A stretch of DNA of 54,130 bases from Selaginella moellendorffii (GCF_000143415.4 NW_003314261.1:1677097-1731226); one strand, 5' to 3'. Positions 36,046 through 47,667 are shown, counted from the first letter of the stretch. Translations and numbers: made by a program. Notes: generated by a model from the letters alone, not told the origin.

Positions 36046-36445
36046 CAACCCAACGCTAGAACTAACATACAAAATGGAGCTAAATAGAGTTTGACGCTAT
36101 TTCAGTATATTGGTGGCCTAATGCAAGGATATACGTACTCCACCAGTTATAATGTGGAACTTGGGTTTAGACCCAAGTCGGACGTAAAACAAGATCAGTA
36201 TATTGGTGGCCTAATGCAAGGATATATGTACTCCACCAGTTATAGTGTGGAACTTGGGTTTAGACCCAAGTCGGATGTAAAACAAGATCAGTATATTGGT
36301 GGCCTAATGCAAGGATATACATACTCCACCAGTTATAGTGTGGAACTTGTGTTTAGACCCAAGTCGGACGTAAAACAAGAATAGGTACACAATGAGAGCT
36401 AGATTATGTCTCAAGTTGGTTAGCCATGCCTGACCTACCCCCTAT
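36046..36445 (-). repeat. Partial LTR of LARD-2 (right) with internal triplication
   Basis: Matches LARD LTR sequence from the ACCAGCATGCAAAATGGAGC region to the poly-C tract at about 36,445. The middle is expanded by a 93-bp tandem triplication. Neither LTR end is present. Confidence 0.75.
36103..36381. repeat. Tandem triplication, 3 x 93 bp
   Basis: Units start CAGTATATTGGTGG at 36103, 36196 and 36289. They are nearly identical. As 93 is a multiple of three, they create a repeat protein frame of 97 codons, which I take as incidental. Confidence 0.92.
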
Positions 36446-36848
36446 AACCCCCCACCCCCCACCCCCCCCTGCCCCTTCACACCTAGCCATCCTTAGTACT
36501 ACTGCCACAGCAAAAGCACTCTTGGATTCAAGATTAGGGAGAAATGTCATCTCCTTGGCATTGGCAAAATTTGTTGGGTTCCAGATCCAAGACAACACCA
36601 CCATCATCCTCAAAACTTTTGCAAATTATACCATGATCCCCACGGGCATATGCCACCAAGTGCCAATATCAGTCCAAAGGATCTCATTGTTGGTGGATTT
36701 TGTGGTGGACTTCCAGTATGTGAAATCCCACTCCCTCATCAATCTTATTATCTTGGGATGCACATGGCACCTTCGAGACGTACTGGAAGGAGGGAATGAT
36801 GCAAATCAATTATCATATCAAGACTGCCAAACTATACAATATTCATAG
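36426..36848 (+). pseudogene. Retropepsin-like fragment of another gypsy element
   Basis: A frame of 140 codons. After a Pro-rich start it reads ALLDSRLGRNVISLALAKFV, which matches the retropepsin active-site region with DSG changed to DSR. A later LINLIILGCTWHL fits the second conserved segment. It differs from both other proteases in the window, so it is a third lineage. No RT follows. Confidence 0.6.
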
Positions 36849-38738
36849 CTACTCCTTGCACAAGACAACTCCTACTCCTACTTCTTCCAAGACTCCAACA
36901 TATCTAGCGTTTTCCATCTAAGTTTGTGGTTGTCTTCCTGAGCTCCTTGATGATCCATCACTACCAAAAGTGGGGGTATATAGCATTAGCACCATCTATG
37001 AGATTTCTATATCAACTGCAAGCCAGTTAGTACCAAAATGCATAGATTACAGCAACTCCACCTTTCCTACAAGACCCATCCAAGCTCAACGTGGCTTACC
37101 TCCTCAACCCTTCACATCATCACAGGGTTTGGAAGTGCTAGGTTTGGCCTCTTTACTTGAGGACCACATCCCTACAGCTCACTGGGATATCCTCTATTTT
37201 TAGGACTTGAGGTTTTAACAATGGCTCTTTCCTGTGAAGAACATAGATTTGCTCACTCATGCCATGATGAATATGATGACACTTCTAGCAGTGCAGCAGT
37301 TGTGGCCATGACTTTTAGTGATCATGAGACTCTGGGAAACTCATAGAAATCAGCATCCACACTCATGGCATAATCTCCTCCAGCCGAACTGCTTGAACAA
37401 CTTGGATCTTACAAGTTCTAGAATGTGGCATTTTCCCTTGTTGAGGAGATTTTAACTTCTCAAAGTCCTTTATTTGGACCTCATATCCATCATGCTATTT
37501 GCTCTTGTCTACTAACTTTACCTTCCCAAAACACACTCACAGATCCATATAATTTATCATGGATCGCTACAAGCTCGATAAACAACACTCTTGCAACTGC
37601 TTAGTCCACTATCTCACCATGCTTGGGTCACCCCCAAAGTTCCAAAGAAGAAAGTGAAGTGGAGTGAATGCATTGCACAATATGGGTATGTGTGGAAAGA
37701 GATGAAAATTATGGCCCAAAAGGTGATGGATGGATGAAATAGAGACTGTGTTATGGTAATTGATGGAGAAGAGGACCATGTGTGATGTGATGTAATAAGA
37801 CTGGAAATAGCAATTGATATGCCATCAAGATGTAATGTAGAGTATGTGTAACCTAGGATGAAGTGGCTTCTATGGCTAAATGTAGCTGGAAGTACGTGGA
37901 GTGAGGAGATTTGTCTACTCCACTAATGAGTGTCTGGATGCCTATTCTATACAAGCCCAACCGACTGAAGAAAAGAGCTGGAATATCCCTAAATTTGCCA
38001 CAAGTCTCATGCTGTGATGGTTTGAGTTATATATTTTTTCTCCGTCGTCCAAAAAATTTGATAGATTGGGTATTTGTGATGATAGAATGCAATGATGCTA
38101 AAAGTGAATAGAGTGATAGTTTGTCAATATAAGTGGATGGAAATGAAGAGGAGGATATGTTCCTAAAAGTGATAGAGACAAGAACTTGAGAACCAAGAGG
38201 AAAGACCGGAAGATGAATGAGCTTCTAGACAAGTTAAGGCCACCTTGAGATTGGAATCCAAGCTTGAGCTTGTGTTAGCAAAAAGATATAGCTTGGAAAG
38301 TCATGAGAAACAAGTGAAAATAAAGAAGAAAAGAAAAGAAAACTAAAAACCCAAAGAGAGAAGAGAATTCATTGCTAGTGAAGAAGGTGGTGAGTCAAGC
38401 TTTACTCGAGTGTTGTTGTGAAAAAGATTGACTCTGGAGGGCAAAGGGAGTCTTGGAGAAAGCCTTGGATTCCATGGAAAGTCAAGTTAAAGTCAAGCAT
38501 GCTGATCCAAAGCTTGTGGTATTGAGAGAATTCAAGACTATAAGAGATGTTGATATGAGATTTAGAGCATGATGTCTGGTTGTGTTGGCTTCTCTTGGTT
38601 GGGAAATGTTGATGTTGTTGAAGAGGAGAAGGTCCCCTTGAGTGCTTGTAGAAGTCTGGTGGGCAAACAAAGCATTGATACTTGGGAAAGCTATGTGATT
38701 GTGCAATGCCATGTTGAAGCAATTGATTAGTGACTCTA
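36849..38738. other. Anonymous region
   Basis: No domain recognised. 36,970-37,203 is a 77-codon frame with ordinary composition and could continue the retroelement remnant. 37,700-38,400 is purine-rich. Confidence 0.4.
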
Positions 38739-39634
38739 TGTAGCACACTTGAATTTGGAGTCAAACTCCAAGCCCGTTGCACTACGAACGAGGGTCCGGT
38801 ACAATCCCACGAGCACCAGCTCCTCATATCCAGCACCTACATGCAAAATGGTGTCAGACGAAGTCTGGCACAATTTTGGCATACCGGTGGCCTAACACGA
38901 GGAGGAGGGTACTCCACCGACTAGAGCAATGTGGAGCTTAGGCTTAGACCCAAGCCGGACGCAAAACAAGAAGCGACACAGCCCAATAGAAGCTAAACTA
39001 ATATCTTAGGTGGTCGGACATGCATTCCAACCACTATCCCTACTATACATTTGGAACCCCCCCCCCCCCTTCCCTTGAGGAACACATGTTTTGGGCTTTC
39101 ACCCCAAGCCACCCTTAGTACCAGGAGTTAGTCTCTAGGACAAGCTCGAAACTTACTAAATATGGAATGGTCTTAGATTGCGAATTTGGACACGGGGTGA
39201 ACACCATTGTGTTCAAGTTGACCTCTAGTGAATCTAGACACTTTCCATAAATAGCATTTGGGACCGAAATGAGATTAACACAAAGGGTGTGATAGCGAGG
39301 GTGTTTGGCAGACACGGTAAGCTATCATCTAGCGAATATTGAGGGACTAGTCTCAATATCGCGGGGATTCCCAACACTAGCAAGTGCAAGTCAACATCAT
39401 GAGTTTCTCGTCACCGTGTCAAGTATGCTTGACTTAATGACAACTTAGGATTTCCTTCCTTAATGCCTTTCCGGTCTAAGTGCACATGTGCTGACCAGTT
39501 TCTCAACTAGCTTGGGCAGAGACCACAAAGGGAACCAACAGTACCGACCTCCTGCCGTCGTGGCAGTAAGAAGAGAGTGTCCTTAAGGACTAGCCGACAA
39601 GTATTTTTTGATACCCGAAGTCACATTTGCTACA
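38739..39634 (-). repeat. 3' LTR of chromovirus copy 2
   Basis: Plus-strand start TGTAGCACAC (similar to the LARD start TGTAGCGCAC) and end ATTTGCTACA. It includes a poly-C run at about 39,058-39,069. A conserved GAATTTGGAG/CAAACTCCAAGCCC segment near its start reappears beside the primer site at about 43,968, which identifies the 5' LTR remnant. Confidence 0.82.
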
Positions 39635-39645
39635 CTCTCCCCCCC
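39635..39645 (-). other. Polypurine tract of chromovirus copy 2
   Basis: Minus strand AGGGGGGGAGAG-type purine run directly against the 3' LTR, as in LARD-1. Confidence 0.8.
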
Positions 39646-40207
39646 TTGGGGAAGATCGACATCCTCGTCGATGTATACTTGAGTCTAGCAAACCCTTAAG
39701 GAAATAACTCCCAAAATTAATGGAAAGAACACTATGTGGGAGACACACCAACTTAAATGAGTTATGGAATGACCTCTCCTCTACGTCCAAAGACGTTAAG
39801 ACTCAAACACCCTCTGGCCGTCACCGACAAGGAAATGACTAACAGAGTTAGCCATCCTTGCTACTCCGAGTACCACTTGGCTTACAAAGGAATGATACAT
39901 CCCTGCCCGCAGGGACATAGGGAGAAGGCTAGAGGCCCAACTGCCCCTGAGCAAGAAATCAACCCCGTTGGGAAGATTTAGACAACTATTATAAACTGAC
40001 AGATTAAGTTGTTTACACGACCACACCCTTTTGCAAAAGTGAGTCATCAAGAGAGAGGCAGGGACTTGTAATCAATCTATAATAGTTATCCCCATGGTTA
40101 TGGATTGGACCCATGCACCAAAATGCCGAAGTCAGTCTACCAAAACTAACCCAAGGATGAACAAACAATAGAAATGACACTTTGATTTATAGAAATATAT
40201 TATTTTA

Positions 40208-41207
40208 TTAATTTGCAAGATTTATTATAAGAGTTACAAAAGCTATTTTTTTATTACTATTCTCATGCTCTGTGACAAGCTCACGAGCATGTGTAAGATT
40301 CTTAAGAGGTTCCCAAGTTGATTCACAAGATGGGTAACCTTTCCACTTAACAAGATATTCTTTGGCACGACCACCACGTGCTTTACGAGACAAAAGGATA
40401 GCCTCAACCTCATACTCCGGTTCACCATCAATAACATCCGGAGCTGGACGAACATCCCTAGAGCGGCTAGGATCCTCATGATATAAGGCTAGTAAACTGA
40501 AATGAAACACATCATGAAGGTTGGACATCTCTTGTGGAATATCCAATTGATAGAATACATCACCAAGTCTTTTCAACACCCGATAGGGTCCCACATATCT
40601 CAATACCAACTTCCGAGATAAAGATCCCTTAATGTTCAAGTTCCGGGAAGATAGCCATACCTAATCTCCCACTTGATAAGGTACATCCCGACGATGCTGA
40701 TCCTTATCACGTCAATACCTATCCTGAGCTTTGCCCATCGCCTCAGTAGCTCTAGACCAAACTTGGTGTAGTTGCTCCGCATAAGTCTCAACAGCCAGGA
40801 CCAACACTTTAGACATTGGTTTCGGTATAACAATCTATTGAGGAACCCCACGAGCATTTCCTTGCAGCATCTCCCATGGAGAATAGCTGATTTCTACTGT
40901 ATCCAAATGCTTAACCTAGTCGTGTTGGTCCGCTGTGACATAGTATTGTAGATAATCCTCAACTTGAGCATTCACGCATTCAGTCTGCCCATCAATTTGA
41001 GGATAATAAGCCGTACTAAACTTCAACTTGGTACCAATCAACTGGAACAGTGTGCCCCAGAACTTCCCCATAAACCTCAAATCTCTATCCAAGATCATCT
41101 CTTCAGGAAGACCACGAACTCACACTACTTTATGGAAAAAGAGTTTTGCTGCTTGTTTCGCATTCACTGTTCCCACGATTGGAATGAAGTGTGCAATTTT
41201 TGACAAC
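40208..41207 (-). pseudogene. Integrase core (partial) and chromodomain
   Basis: From 41,207 downward: [27 protein letters not shown] (the second catalytic Asp) and YPQIDGQTECVN (catalytic Glu region), then stops around 40,915 and 40,640. The open frame 40639-40208 holds the integrase C-terminus and a chromodomain: YEVEAILLSRK, then KEYLVKWKGYPSCESTWEPL. The cage aromatics are largely present (Tyr, Trp and Trp). Chromodomains of this group direct insertion to certain chromatin. The zinc-binding N-terminal part and the first catalytic Asp are missing. Confidence 0.9.
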
Positions 41208-41850
41208 CGATCCACAACCACCATCAACTATATGACCGAGAAAGTTTATGCGCAATTGACCAAAAGCGCATTTACTTTCCTTAGCATACAGTTTGTGTTC
41301 GCACAACTTCTGAAACACCAGCTTCAAGTGTTTCAAATGATCCTCCAACGTTTCACTGAAGATTAGAACATCGTCGATATATAGGACAACAAATGTGTCC
41401 AGATAATCTCCGAATATCCTATCCATCATAATGCTGAACGTTACCGGAGCATTGCATAACCCGAACAGTATGACAAGGAATTCATAAGATCTGTACCGAG
41501 TCTTAAAGGCTATCTTCTCCACATCCTGATCCGCCACTCGTATCTGATGATACCCGGACTGCAAATCAAGTCGCGTAAAATACTTAGCCTTGAAGAGTTG
41601 GTCAAACAAATCATCAATGCGAAGCAAAGGATAACTGTTCTTAACCATGATCTTATTGAGTACCCGATAGTCAATACACATCCTCATGGTTCCATCTTTT
41701 TTTATAACAAAAAGGACTGGCGCTCCATAAGATGACTTGCTTGGTTGGATATGACCTTTGTCAAGAAGCTCTGTGAGTTATTTCTTGAGTTTAGCCATTT
41801 CCTTAATGTTCAACCGATATGGAGCTTTTGTAGGTGGTTTAGAACCTGGA
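41208..41850 (-). pseudogene. Reverse transcriptase of chromovirus copy 2, joined to integrase
   Basis: Open frame 41687-41130: [12 protein letters not shown], then [21 protein letters not shown] with the first catalytic Asp, and [16 protein letters not shown] with intact YIDD. After [10 protein letters not shown] the sequence switches to integrase in the wrong frame, so the RT thumb, RNase H and first half of integrase are lost. The junction lies within GATGGTGGT, a string that fits both sides. Confidence 0.92.
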
Positions 41851-41951
41851 ATAACCTCAATCTGATGATCAACCTCATGGCTAGGAGGTAGCCCTAGTGG
41901 CAAATCCTTTGGGAAGATATCCTAATTCCGCGCCAACAACTCCAATATTTT

Positions 41952-42470
41952 CTATGGTACAGGATCAACCCTATCACCAATTTGAATTGAGTCACCCACA
42001 CTCTTAGCTTCCATCACTTGAACCCAAAAGGTCTGACATCCCTTCTTAGCTGCTTTTTGAGCAACCCTTGCAGTCAAGAACTTTGCATCCCAATCCTTTG
42101 AGGAACGCTTTTGCAATTGGAAGGACACATCGGGACGTCCTTCAGACTTCAACGTGATACGACTTTGTCCAGCACCATAAATCCCTTTTATATATTTGAT
42201 GAAGAAGTCCATATCAAACACCATCTAAAAATCTGGTATCTTCAACACTACCAAGTCCACTCTTTCTTTCCACTTGGATATCTTTATTGGAACATCACTC
42301 ACAAACTTTCTGGCTACTTGCCCACCTTCCGCAAACTAGAAGTGCATAGGCGACATTTGCTCAACATTCAATCTTAACAACTTAACTAAGTCTTTGGATA
42401 TCACGCTGTGCATAGCTCCCGTGTCAATCATCACTCGGATTCGATGTCCACGAACAAAGCCTACTAGATA
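41952..42470 (-). pseudogene. Protease region of chromovirus copy 2
   Basis: The frame starting upstream at 42695 enters the retropepsin site with RVMIDTGAMHSVISKDLV (DTG intact, about 42,400-42,440). A stop follows at about 42,338, and the rest continues in other frames (42224-41952, DFFIKYIKGIYGA). The active site is intact but the domain is broken. Confidence 0.85.
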
Positions 42471-43720
42471 CATCAACGGATTAGTGTTTGCATTAACTAC
42501 AAGAAAAGCTTGAGGAAAGCAATGAAAGTTACTCACCTCTTCTTCGTCATAGTCTGCATTGACCAACTCATCAACCCCTTCAACTTCACCACCACCGTCT
42601 TCCCTCATGACATTAACCCGAGACCTTGTCTTATGCTTGTTGGGACATTTCGAGGACCTATGTCCCAACTCTCCATAATGGAAGCAATGACCCACACTAC
42701 CCGTTCTGCTAGGAGCAGGTTTTGCAGGTTGCTGCTGCTTGTACCCACCAGAAGGAGGAACAGAGGGCCTAGGACCAGAAGAAGCTGCTGATGGTCTTCA
42801 ACTACCACCACCTTTGTTAACCTTTGCTTGTGAGCCTCCAGAGCAAAACCTACCTTCCACCTTCTGTTTTCAATCACTTTGTTTATTCCCAGAATTTTTA
42901 TTCTTATCTGAGTTACTAGCATACGATTGCTGATATTGTTCCATGAGCGAGTGACTAAAAGCAACTTGTTGCGCTGCCTCCTTACACTCTAGGTACGTCT
43001 TCGGCTTAAACTTCAAAATCTCATTGCGAGAAAGTGAACTTAAACCTTCCAGAAAATAACTTTGAGCATCTTCGTCACTCATATTTGCAATCATAATGCG
43101 CTTCTGAGCAAACACATTAACATAATGCATGAGATCCCCTCGCTGCTTTAACCACCGCAGCTCCGCATGAAGTCTCAGACCAAGATCATCCAGCAAGTAT
43201 TCCTTACGGATACGAGACCGCATCTTGGTCCAACTTCTAGTCTGCCCTTTTTCAGCACACACTTGGCACCACCAAGTTTTGGCATGATCAGTGAGAAAGG
43301 ATTACGCACACGCAACTTTCATATGATCATCTACATCTGCCATTTTGAAATAGTTTTCCATATCGTAGACCCAGTCTTCCAAAACTTGATAGTTCCGCAG
43401 GCCTCTGAAGTTGGGTGGTTTCAGAGGCTTGAACTTTGAAACACGTGCAACCGGGGGCGGTTGCAGAACTTTATTGTCCTCAAAAGTTGAAGACGAGTCC
43501 AGTTGCTTAGGTTTAGCTAATTTAGCTGCCTCAGCCTCTTTCTTCCTCTTCTTGTTCTCCTTCTTCAATTTGTGAATCTCCCTTCGCAAATTCTTGATCT
43601 CAACTTCCTAAGCCATACGCTATAGCGCCCCAGCATGTGGCTCTTCCTCTTTTGACTCGGCCTCAGCCTCTTCCGCAGCATCTCTAGCAGGAGTTTCCTC
43701 CTCTCGATTCGCCCGTCTAG
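42471..43720 (-). pseudogene. gag: gag of chromovirus copy 2
   Basis: Frame 43589-43302 begins inside gag with a Lys/Glu-rich helical segment and PPNFRGLRNYQVLEDWVYDM. After a stop near 43,300 the frame 43262-42870 has the capsid helix pattern (WLKQRGDLMHYVNVFAQK, YFLEGLSSLSRNEILKF). A zinc knuckle follows at about 42,650-42,690: CFHYGELGHRSSKC, in which the second Cys is Tyr. It would form the particle; now split by stops. Confidence 0.85.
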
Positions 43721-43934
43721 AGGTTTTAGTGTCATCAGCTCAGTTCCTGTTCACCATCCTGCTAGCTGCATGCATGCCTCTATCAATAACTGAACATGCA
43801 TACAACGTTCTTACCAAATGGTGCTATCCAACTAATCCTACACAGGTTGCTTCGGATCTACAAAAAAAGTCTCTGCGTATGCAACTTGAGTCAGAAAATC
43901 TGACAAAAGTTGGATAGGAATCGCTGAGAAAATT

Positions 43935-43946
43935 CCTCTAATACCA
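43935..43946 (-). other. Primer-binding site, initiator-Met tRNA type
   Basis: Minus strand TGGTATTAGAGG differs at one base from the common iMet primer site of plant LTR elements in its first eleven positions. It lies just inside the 5' LTR remnant. Confidence 0.75.
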
Positions 43947-43950
43947 AAAG

Positions 43951-43995
43951 TAACGCACCAAAATAACTGAATTTGGAGCCAAACTCCAAGCCCAT
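43951..43995 (-). repeat. Stub of the 5' LTR of chromovirus copy 2
   Basis: About 45 bp adjacent to the primer site match the first bases of the 3' LTR (GAATTTGGAG...CAAACTCCAAGCCC). The rest of the 5' LTR is gone. Confidence 0.65.
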
Positions 43996-45565
43996 TGCCT
44001 AAAAGCTCTTGGATTTTTCTGTTGTTGTGGTATTCATGTAGAAGAGGTTGGCTGGAATGAGCAAGAGCTTCTAGCTGCTGTCCAACTCTTGGGACTGATC
44101 ACAAAAGTTTCCTGAGTGAAAGGGCCTTAAAATATTGCATGTAGATATATACAAATAAAAATATCAAAAGAAAGGAATTGTATAACATTATTGATTTTTG
44201 TACTCATCTAGGGCAATACTAGGAGGTTGCAGCCAAGGAGGGAAAAACTCTCCTTTTACCATAGGCCCTCCTCCTCTGCCTTTGCAGCCAGACAAATTTT
44301 CTTTATGACAGCTCCTCCTCAGCACCAAATTTTTGCTCACTTCAGGTTTCTCTTCTTTACTGCAGCTCCTTAGCCTTGAAGTTTGCGGAAGAAGAGGCAG
44401 TGCTAGAGATGGAGGCCCAGGAGCTTGTGTTGCTCAAGCATAGGGTATGTGGATGGGCATTTCGAGTGATCGTCCTCTGCAGTGTTGGATATATAGAGCT
44501 TGGCTCATGCATATGTGGCTCATCCTGTTTTCTGCAGAAGTTCTCCCTTTTGTCTTTAGTGCCAGATTAGCAATGGAGCACTATGGCTAGTGCTTATAGA
44601 ATTGGAGAGCCTGCTTGGATCTCTCATACCCTGCACAAGAATTTTCTGCTCATCTTTGTAGGATGCCCTAGCTAGGAATAGGTAAGATCTTTCCATTCTT
44701 GTAGAGGAAATTCATTTTTCAGGTTTTGCACTGGGGTTCAATATGTGAGAAGTTGGCTTTCATGATGGTAGGTATACTGCCATGGCTGGGCAAGCTCAAT
44801 TGAAGGCATTCATTTTACCGGCAGTGGATGACTTTGAACTCTTGATTTTGTGTAAACACCTCTGGGTTGGCTGTGAGATCAATGCAGTCACTAGAGTAGT
44901 TCCCAGTGAGAAATTCTTCATGTCTCTTTCTACAACTACAATTCTCTTATATAAAACATTACAAGAGAATGGAGTTGTGCTTCAAGCTGTCACCATATGG
45001 ATCAATGACCCCACTAATTCACAAATGTTAAGGAGAAGCTACTTAGGAGGATCACTATTATATGTCTCTGCTAATAGCTAAATTTGGGTGTTTTACATAT
45101 TGCTTCAAGTATGTATATTGCCAACAGCAACACATTTTGAGCATGGTGAGGTGAGCATGGTGAGGTGCTAGAAATCTAGATGCTAGATGTTTTCTTTTGA
45201 ATTTTTTTCCCCATAAAGCTTTTGGCTAATATAATTGTCGTTTTGCTTAGATTTAAAGTTTTTTGAGAACTTCACCTTGCCAACCCACCAGTTTTTTGCT
45301 GGGTAATTTCTAGTCTATAATAATGAGGAGGAGTTGCCGGATCTAACTAATGGCAGCCATCCGATGGGGGGGTAACTATAAAAAGGTTATTTCTTTAACC
45401 ATGTCTTGCTAAAATATTTAAATAAGGTTTTGTCTCGGCCAATAGCTGTCTGGCATAACTTACATGCCTATTGGCTCTTCTAAGAGAAGAAGGAAATTTG
45501 ACACGTGTGTCCTATACAAATGTATCCTCTCCTTTATTTGGTCAATTATTGCTTAGTGAATAATT
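43996..45565. other. Anonymous region, some coding-like frames
   Basis: Frames at 44376-44570 and 44782-45081 have fairly normal composition but no domain I recognise, and neither shows convincing splice signals. A segment near 44,010-44,110 also reads protein-like. They may be exon relics. Confidence 0.35.
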
Positions 45566-45873
45566 GCAAGTGAAGAAGGTTATGTGGCTGATGTCAATGA
45601 TGTTTTCCCTAGTGATGAAGGTGTTGAGAAGGAAGATGCCATGTGTGGGCACAGTGAAAAGTTAGCTATTGCATGTGCCTTAATCAACTCCAAGCCTAGG
45701 ACAACTATAAGAATCGTGAAGAATTACCATTAATTCTTGAATTGAAGTGGGTTTGTGAATACCACTACCAGAATCTCTAAGGTTGAGGGCAGAGAAATTA
45801 TGTGCAGGGATGCTAGCTGACTGCACGTCTTTAGAAATGGCATCTACTCATGTGATGATTATTTTTTATTGTG
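45566..45873 (+). pseudogene. DYW-type PPR protein C-terminal fragment (fossil)
   Basis: Frame 1 reads GYVADVNDVFPSDE, then CGHSEKLAIACALIN (the HSEKLA deaminase-like signature) and RTTIRIVKN. After stops and a shift of about a dozen bases, it continues NTTTRISKVEGREIM, LHVFRNGIYSCDDYF, where intact members end in CSCxDYW. DYW proteins edit organellar RNA, C to U. Three or more stops, loss of the second zinc ligands and absence of PPR repeats upstream show a dead fragment. Confidence 0.85.
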
Positions 45874-45960
45874 ATCACAGATTTACCTGTCAATAGCTTT
45901 TAGAAGCAGATACCTCATCTCCATTTTGCATTCTATCTTCATTTTCTAATATGATATTAC

Positions 45961-46010
45961 TGTTTCAAGTTGCAAATGTGTTCACGCCAACACATTTGCA
46001 ACTTGAAACA
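45961..46010. repeat. Perfect 22-bp inverted repeat with 6-nt loop
   Basis: Arms TGTTTCAAGTTGCAAATGTG+TT (45961-45982) and its exact reverse complement (45989-46010) flank CACGCC. It could form a stable hairpin. No known terminator or small RNA is implied. Confidence 0.95.
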
Positions 46011-47440
46011 CTAATATCTAGTCTAGGGCTAGTCTCTAGCAATTTGCTCGGCATGCAAACTGGGGCACACTACTTCGATGAGCAATGTCCTTCACTCTTC
46101 TATGGCACATAAGGAAAGAGCTGTCATCACTACTGTGATTGTGGTGCCTAGGGAAGAAAAGAAGACGATGTGACACAGGGTTTCCATTCCTGTCTTGCAG
46201 AGTGGGCAGTGTCCCGCCTCCCTAGGTGTCTGTCTTCACATGAGTTCAATGTGTAATGAGTGTGCCTACTTACCAGAAATCAGTAAACTAATAAAGACCA
46301 CTTGACTGTCCCCAAATTTTTCTTGCCCAGAGGCACAAGCTCCTTTTCCCTCACATTAGCTTGATTGGGGGATGGTCCAAAGTTGAGTTGAGCTCATGCG
46401 TTGAGCTCAATTCAACACAAGTCAACTCAAGTCAACATAGTCAATAAGAAATATTACAAAGGAGATCTAAATTGAACAAATGAAGGTTCTAGCAACCTTT
46501 AAAATATTAAAATACGTAAATATCTAAGTTAAAAGTTTCTATAAGATTGAATTGTTTAAAAAAGACAAAGTTCATGAGAACTTATCTTTTATAAAACTAT
46601 ATTATTTTATTATGACAACTGTTACAGCTGTCATATTTGATTTGACTACTTAATATTTTGAATACTTTTACAGCTGTAGATACTATTCCTTCATTCAAAA
46701 GAGTTTTTAGGGTTCTTGAGAAGATGGGAAGCAAGGAAAATACAAGATCTGTGAGTAAGAGTTGTAGTGCAAAGGAATGTGAAAATGTTAATTTTGTTTC
46801 ACTACCACAATTTCCATATTACACTCCTGGTCCTTATTACCCATCTGGGAATGTGGAGACCACTATCACGATTGATAAAAATGCTCCTGTTACTTCTAAA
46901 ACAACAGTCCAGAGCAAGAGAAATGAAGAAATGAACAGCACAGTGGAAAGCACCAAGAAATCTACTCCATAAAACTTTCCATGACATTTGTAATTTACAT
47001 ATTAATTCATATTAAAAACTCTATTGCTTGCCGATATCGCAATCCTCTCATATGATAAGACCAAGGTATATTTTGCAGTGAATCCTCATTAAAAGTTTTT
47101 GGGAATTGTTTGTAAATAATGATAAAAGAAATCAAAATCTTTCGAAAGACTCAAAAGTAATATCACATCAAAGAATCAACTTTATCTACATTTCCAAGAC
47201 TAAAAGGCAATCTCACATGAGAGAATGGTAGCATGCCAACGTGCTCTACCACTATAATGTGGTCTATATTTCCTTGCAATTTATTTCCGTAGACATTTGG
47301 CATGTGTATATGTGTAGCAAAGTAGGATTCATCATAATGATAGAGCATGTGTATACACGATAATCTAAAATTCTAGAAGCTCTTATGTTTACAAGAAAGC
47401 TATGATTATGAAGCCCCATTTCCAAGATTGACATTTAAAG
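46011..47440. other. Anonymous region
   Basis: AT-rich with one moderately protein-like frame at 46658-46972 (104 codons, Ser/Thr/Lys-rich, ending KSTP). A TTTTACAG acceptor-like string precedes it. No domain recognised, so I do not call a gene. Confidence 0.35.
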
Positions 47441-47578
47441 AATCTGAGTATTGTCAGTGTCATAATAAATAAACCTCATTCCCAAGAATCTGAGTATTGT
47501 CAGTGTCATAATAAATAAACCTCGTTCCCAAGAATCTGAGTATTGTCAGTGTCATAATAAATAAACCGCATTCCCAAG
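47441..47578. repeat. Tandem repeat, 3 x 46 bp
   Basis: Units start AATCTGAGTATTG at 47441, 47487 and 47533, almost identical. They lie about 90 bp upstream of the start codon at 47668 and may be part of its promoter. Confidence 0.93.
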
Positions 47579-47667
47579 ACTAAAACTTAGTATATAAACT
47601 ATCTAGAAAAGTTATAGTCATTGTAGGTTTTTTGTTCTCCTTGAGCTCCTTAGAAGTTTATATTGAA

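Larger units (their letters stand above)
16123..36445 (-). mobile_element. LARD-2: old non-coding LTR element, host of the nested insertions
   Basis: Left LTR part 16123-16655 begins TGTAGCGCAC. Internal non-coding sequence at about 17,590-18,513 and 34,357-35,450 aligns with LARD-1 internal 26,985-29,160. Right LTR part is about 36,046-36,445. It is split by the gypsy element 18514-34356. Both LTRs are incomplete and stop at the poly-C tract. No coding capacity; it would depend on an autonomous relative. Confidence 0.75.
38739..43995 (-). mobile_element. Chromovirus (Ty3/gypsy) copy 2 with internal deletion
   Basis: On the minus strand: 5' LTR remnant (to 43951), primer site, gag, zinc knuckle, protease, RT, then a direct join to the second half of integrase, chromodomain, polypurine tract and 3' LTR. 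RNase H and the N-terminal part of integrase are deleted. Sequence is much better preserved than in copy 1. The element is defective. Confidence 0.9.

Noticed and set aside
36103-36381. CRISPR-like array
   Set aside because: The units are contiguous with no unique spacers; it is a plain tandem repeat in a plant LTR.
36091-36384. 97-codon repeat protein
   Set aside because: Created by a 93-bp tandem triplication of LTR sequence.
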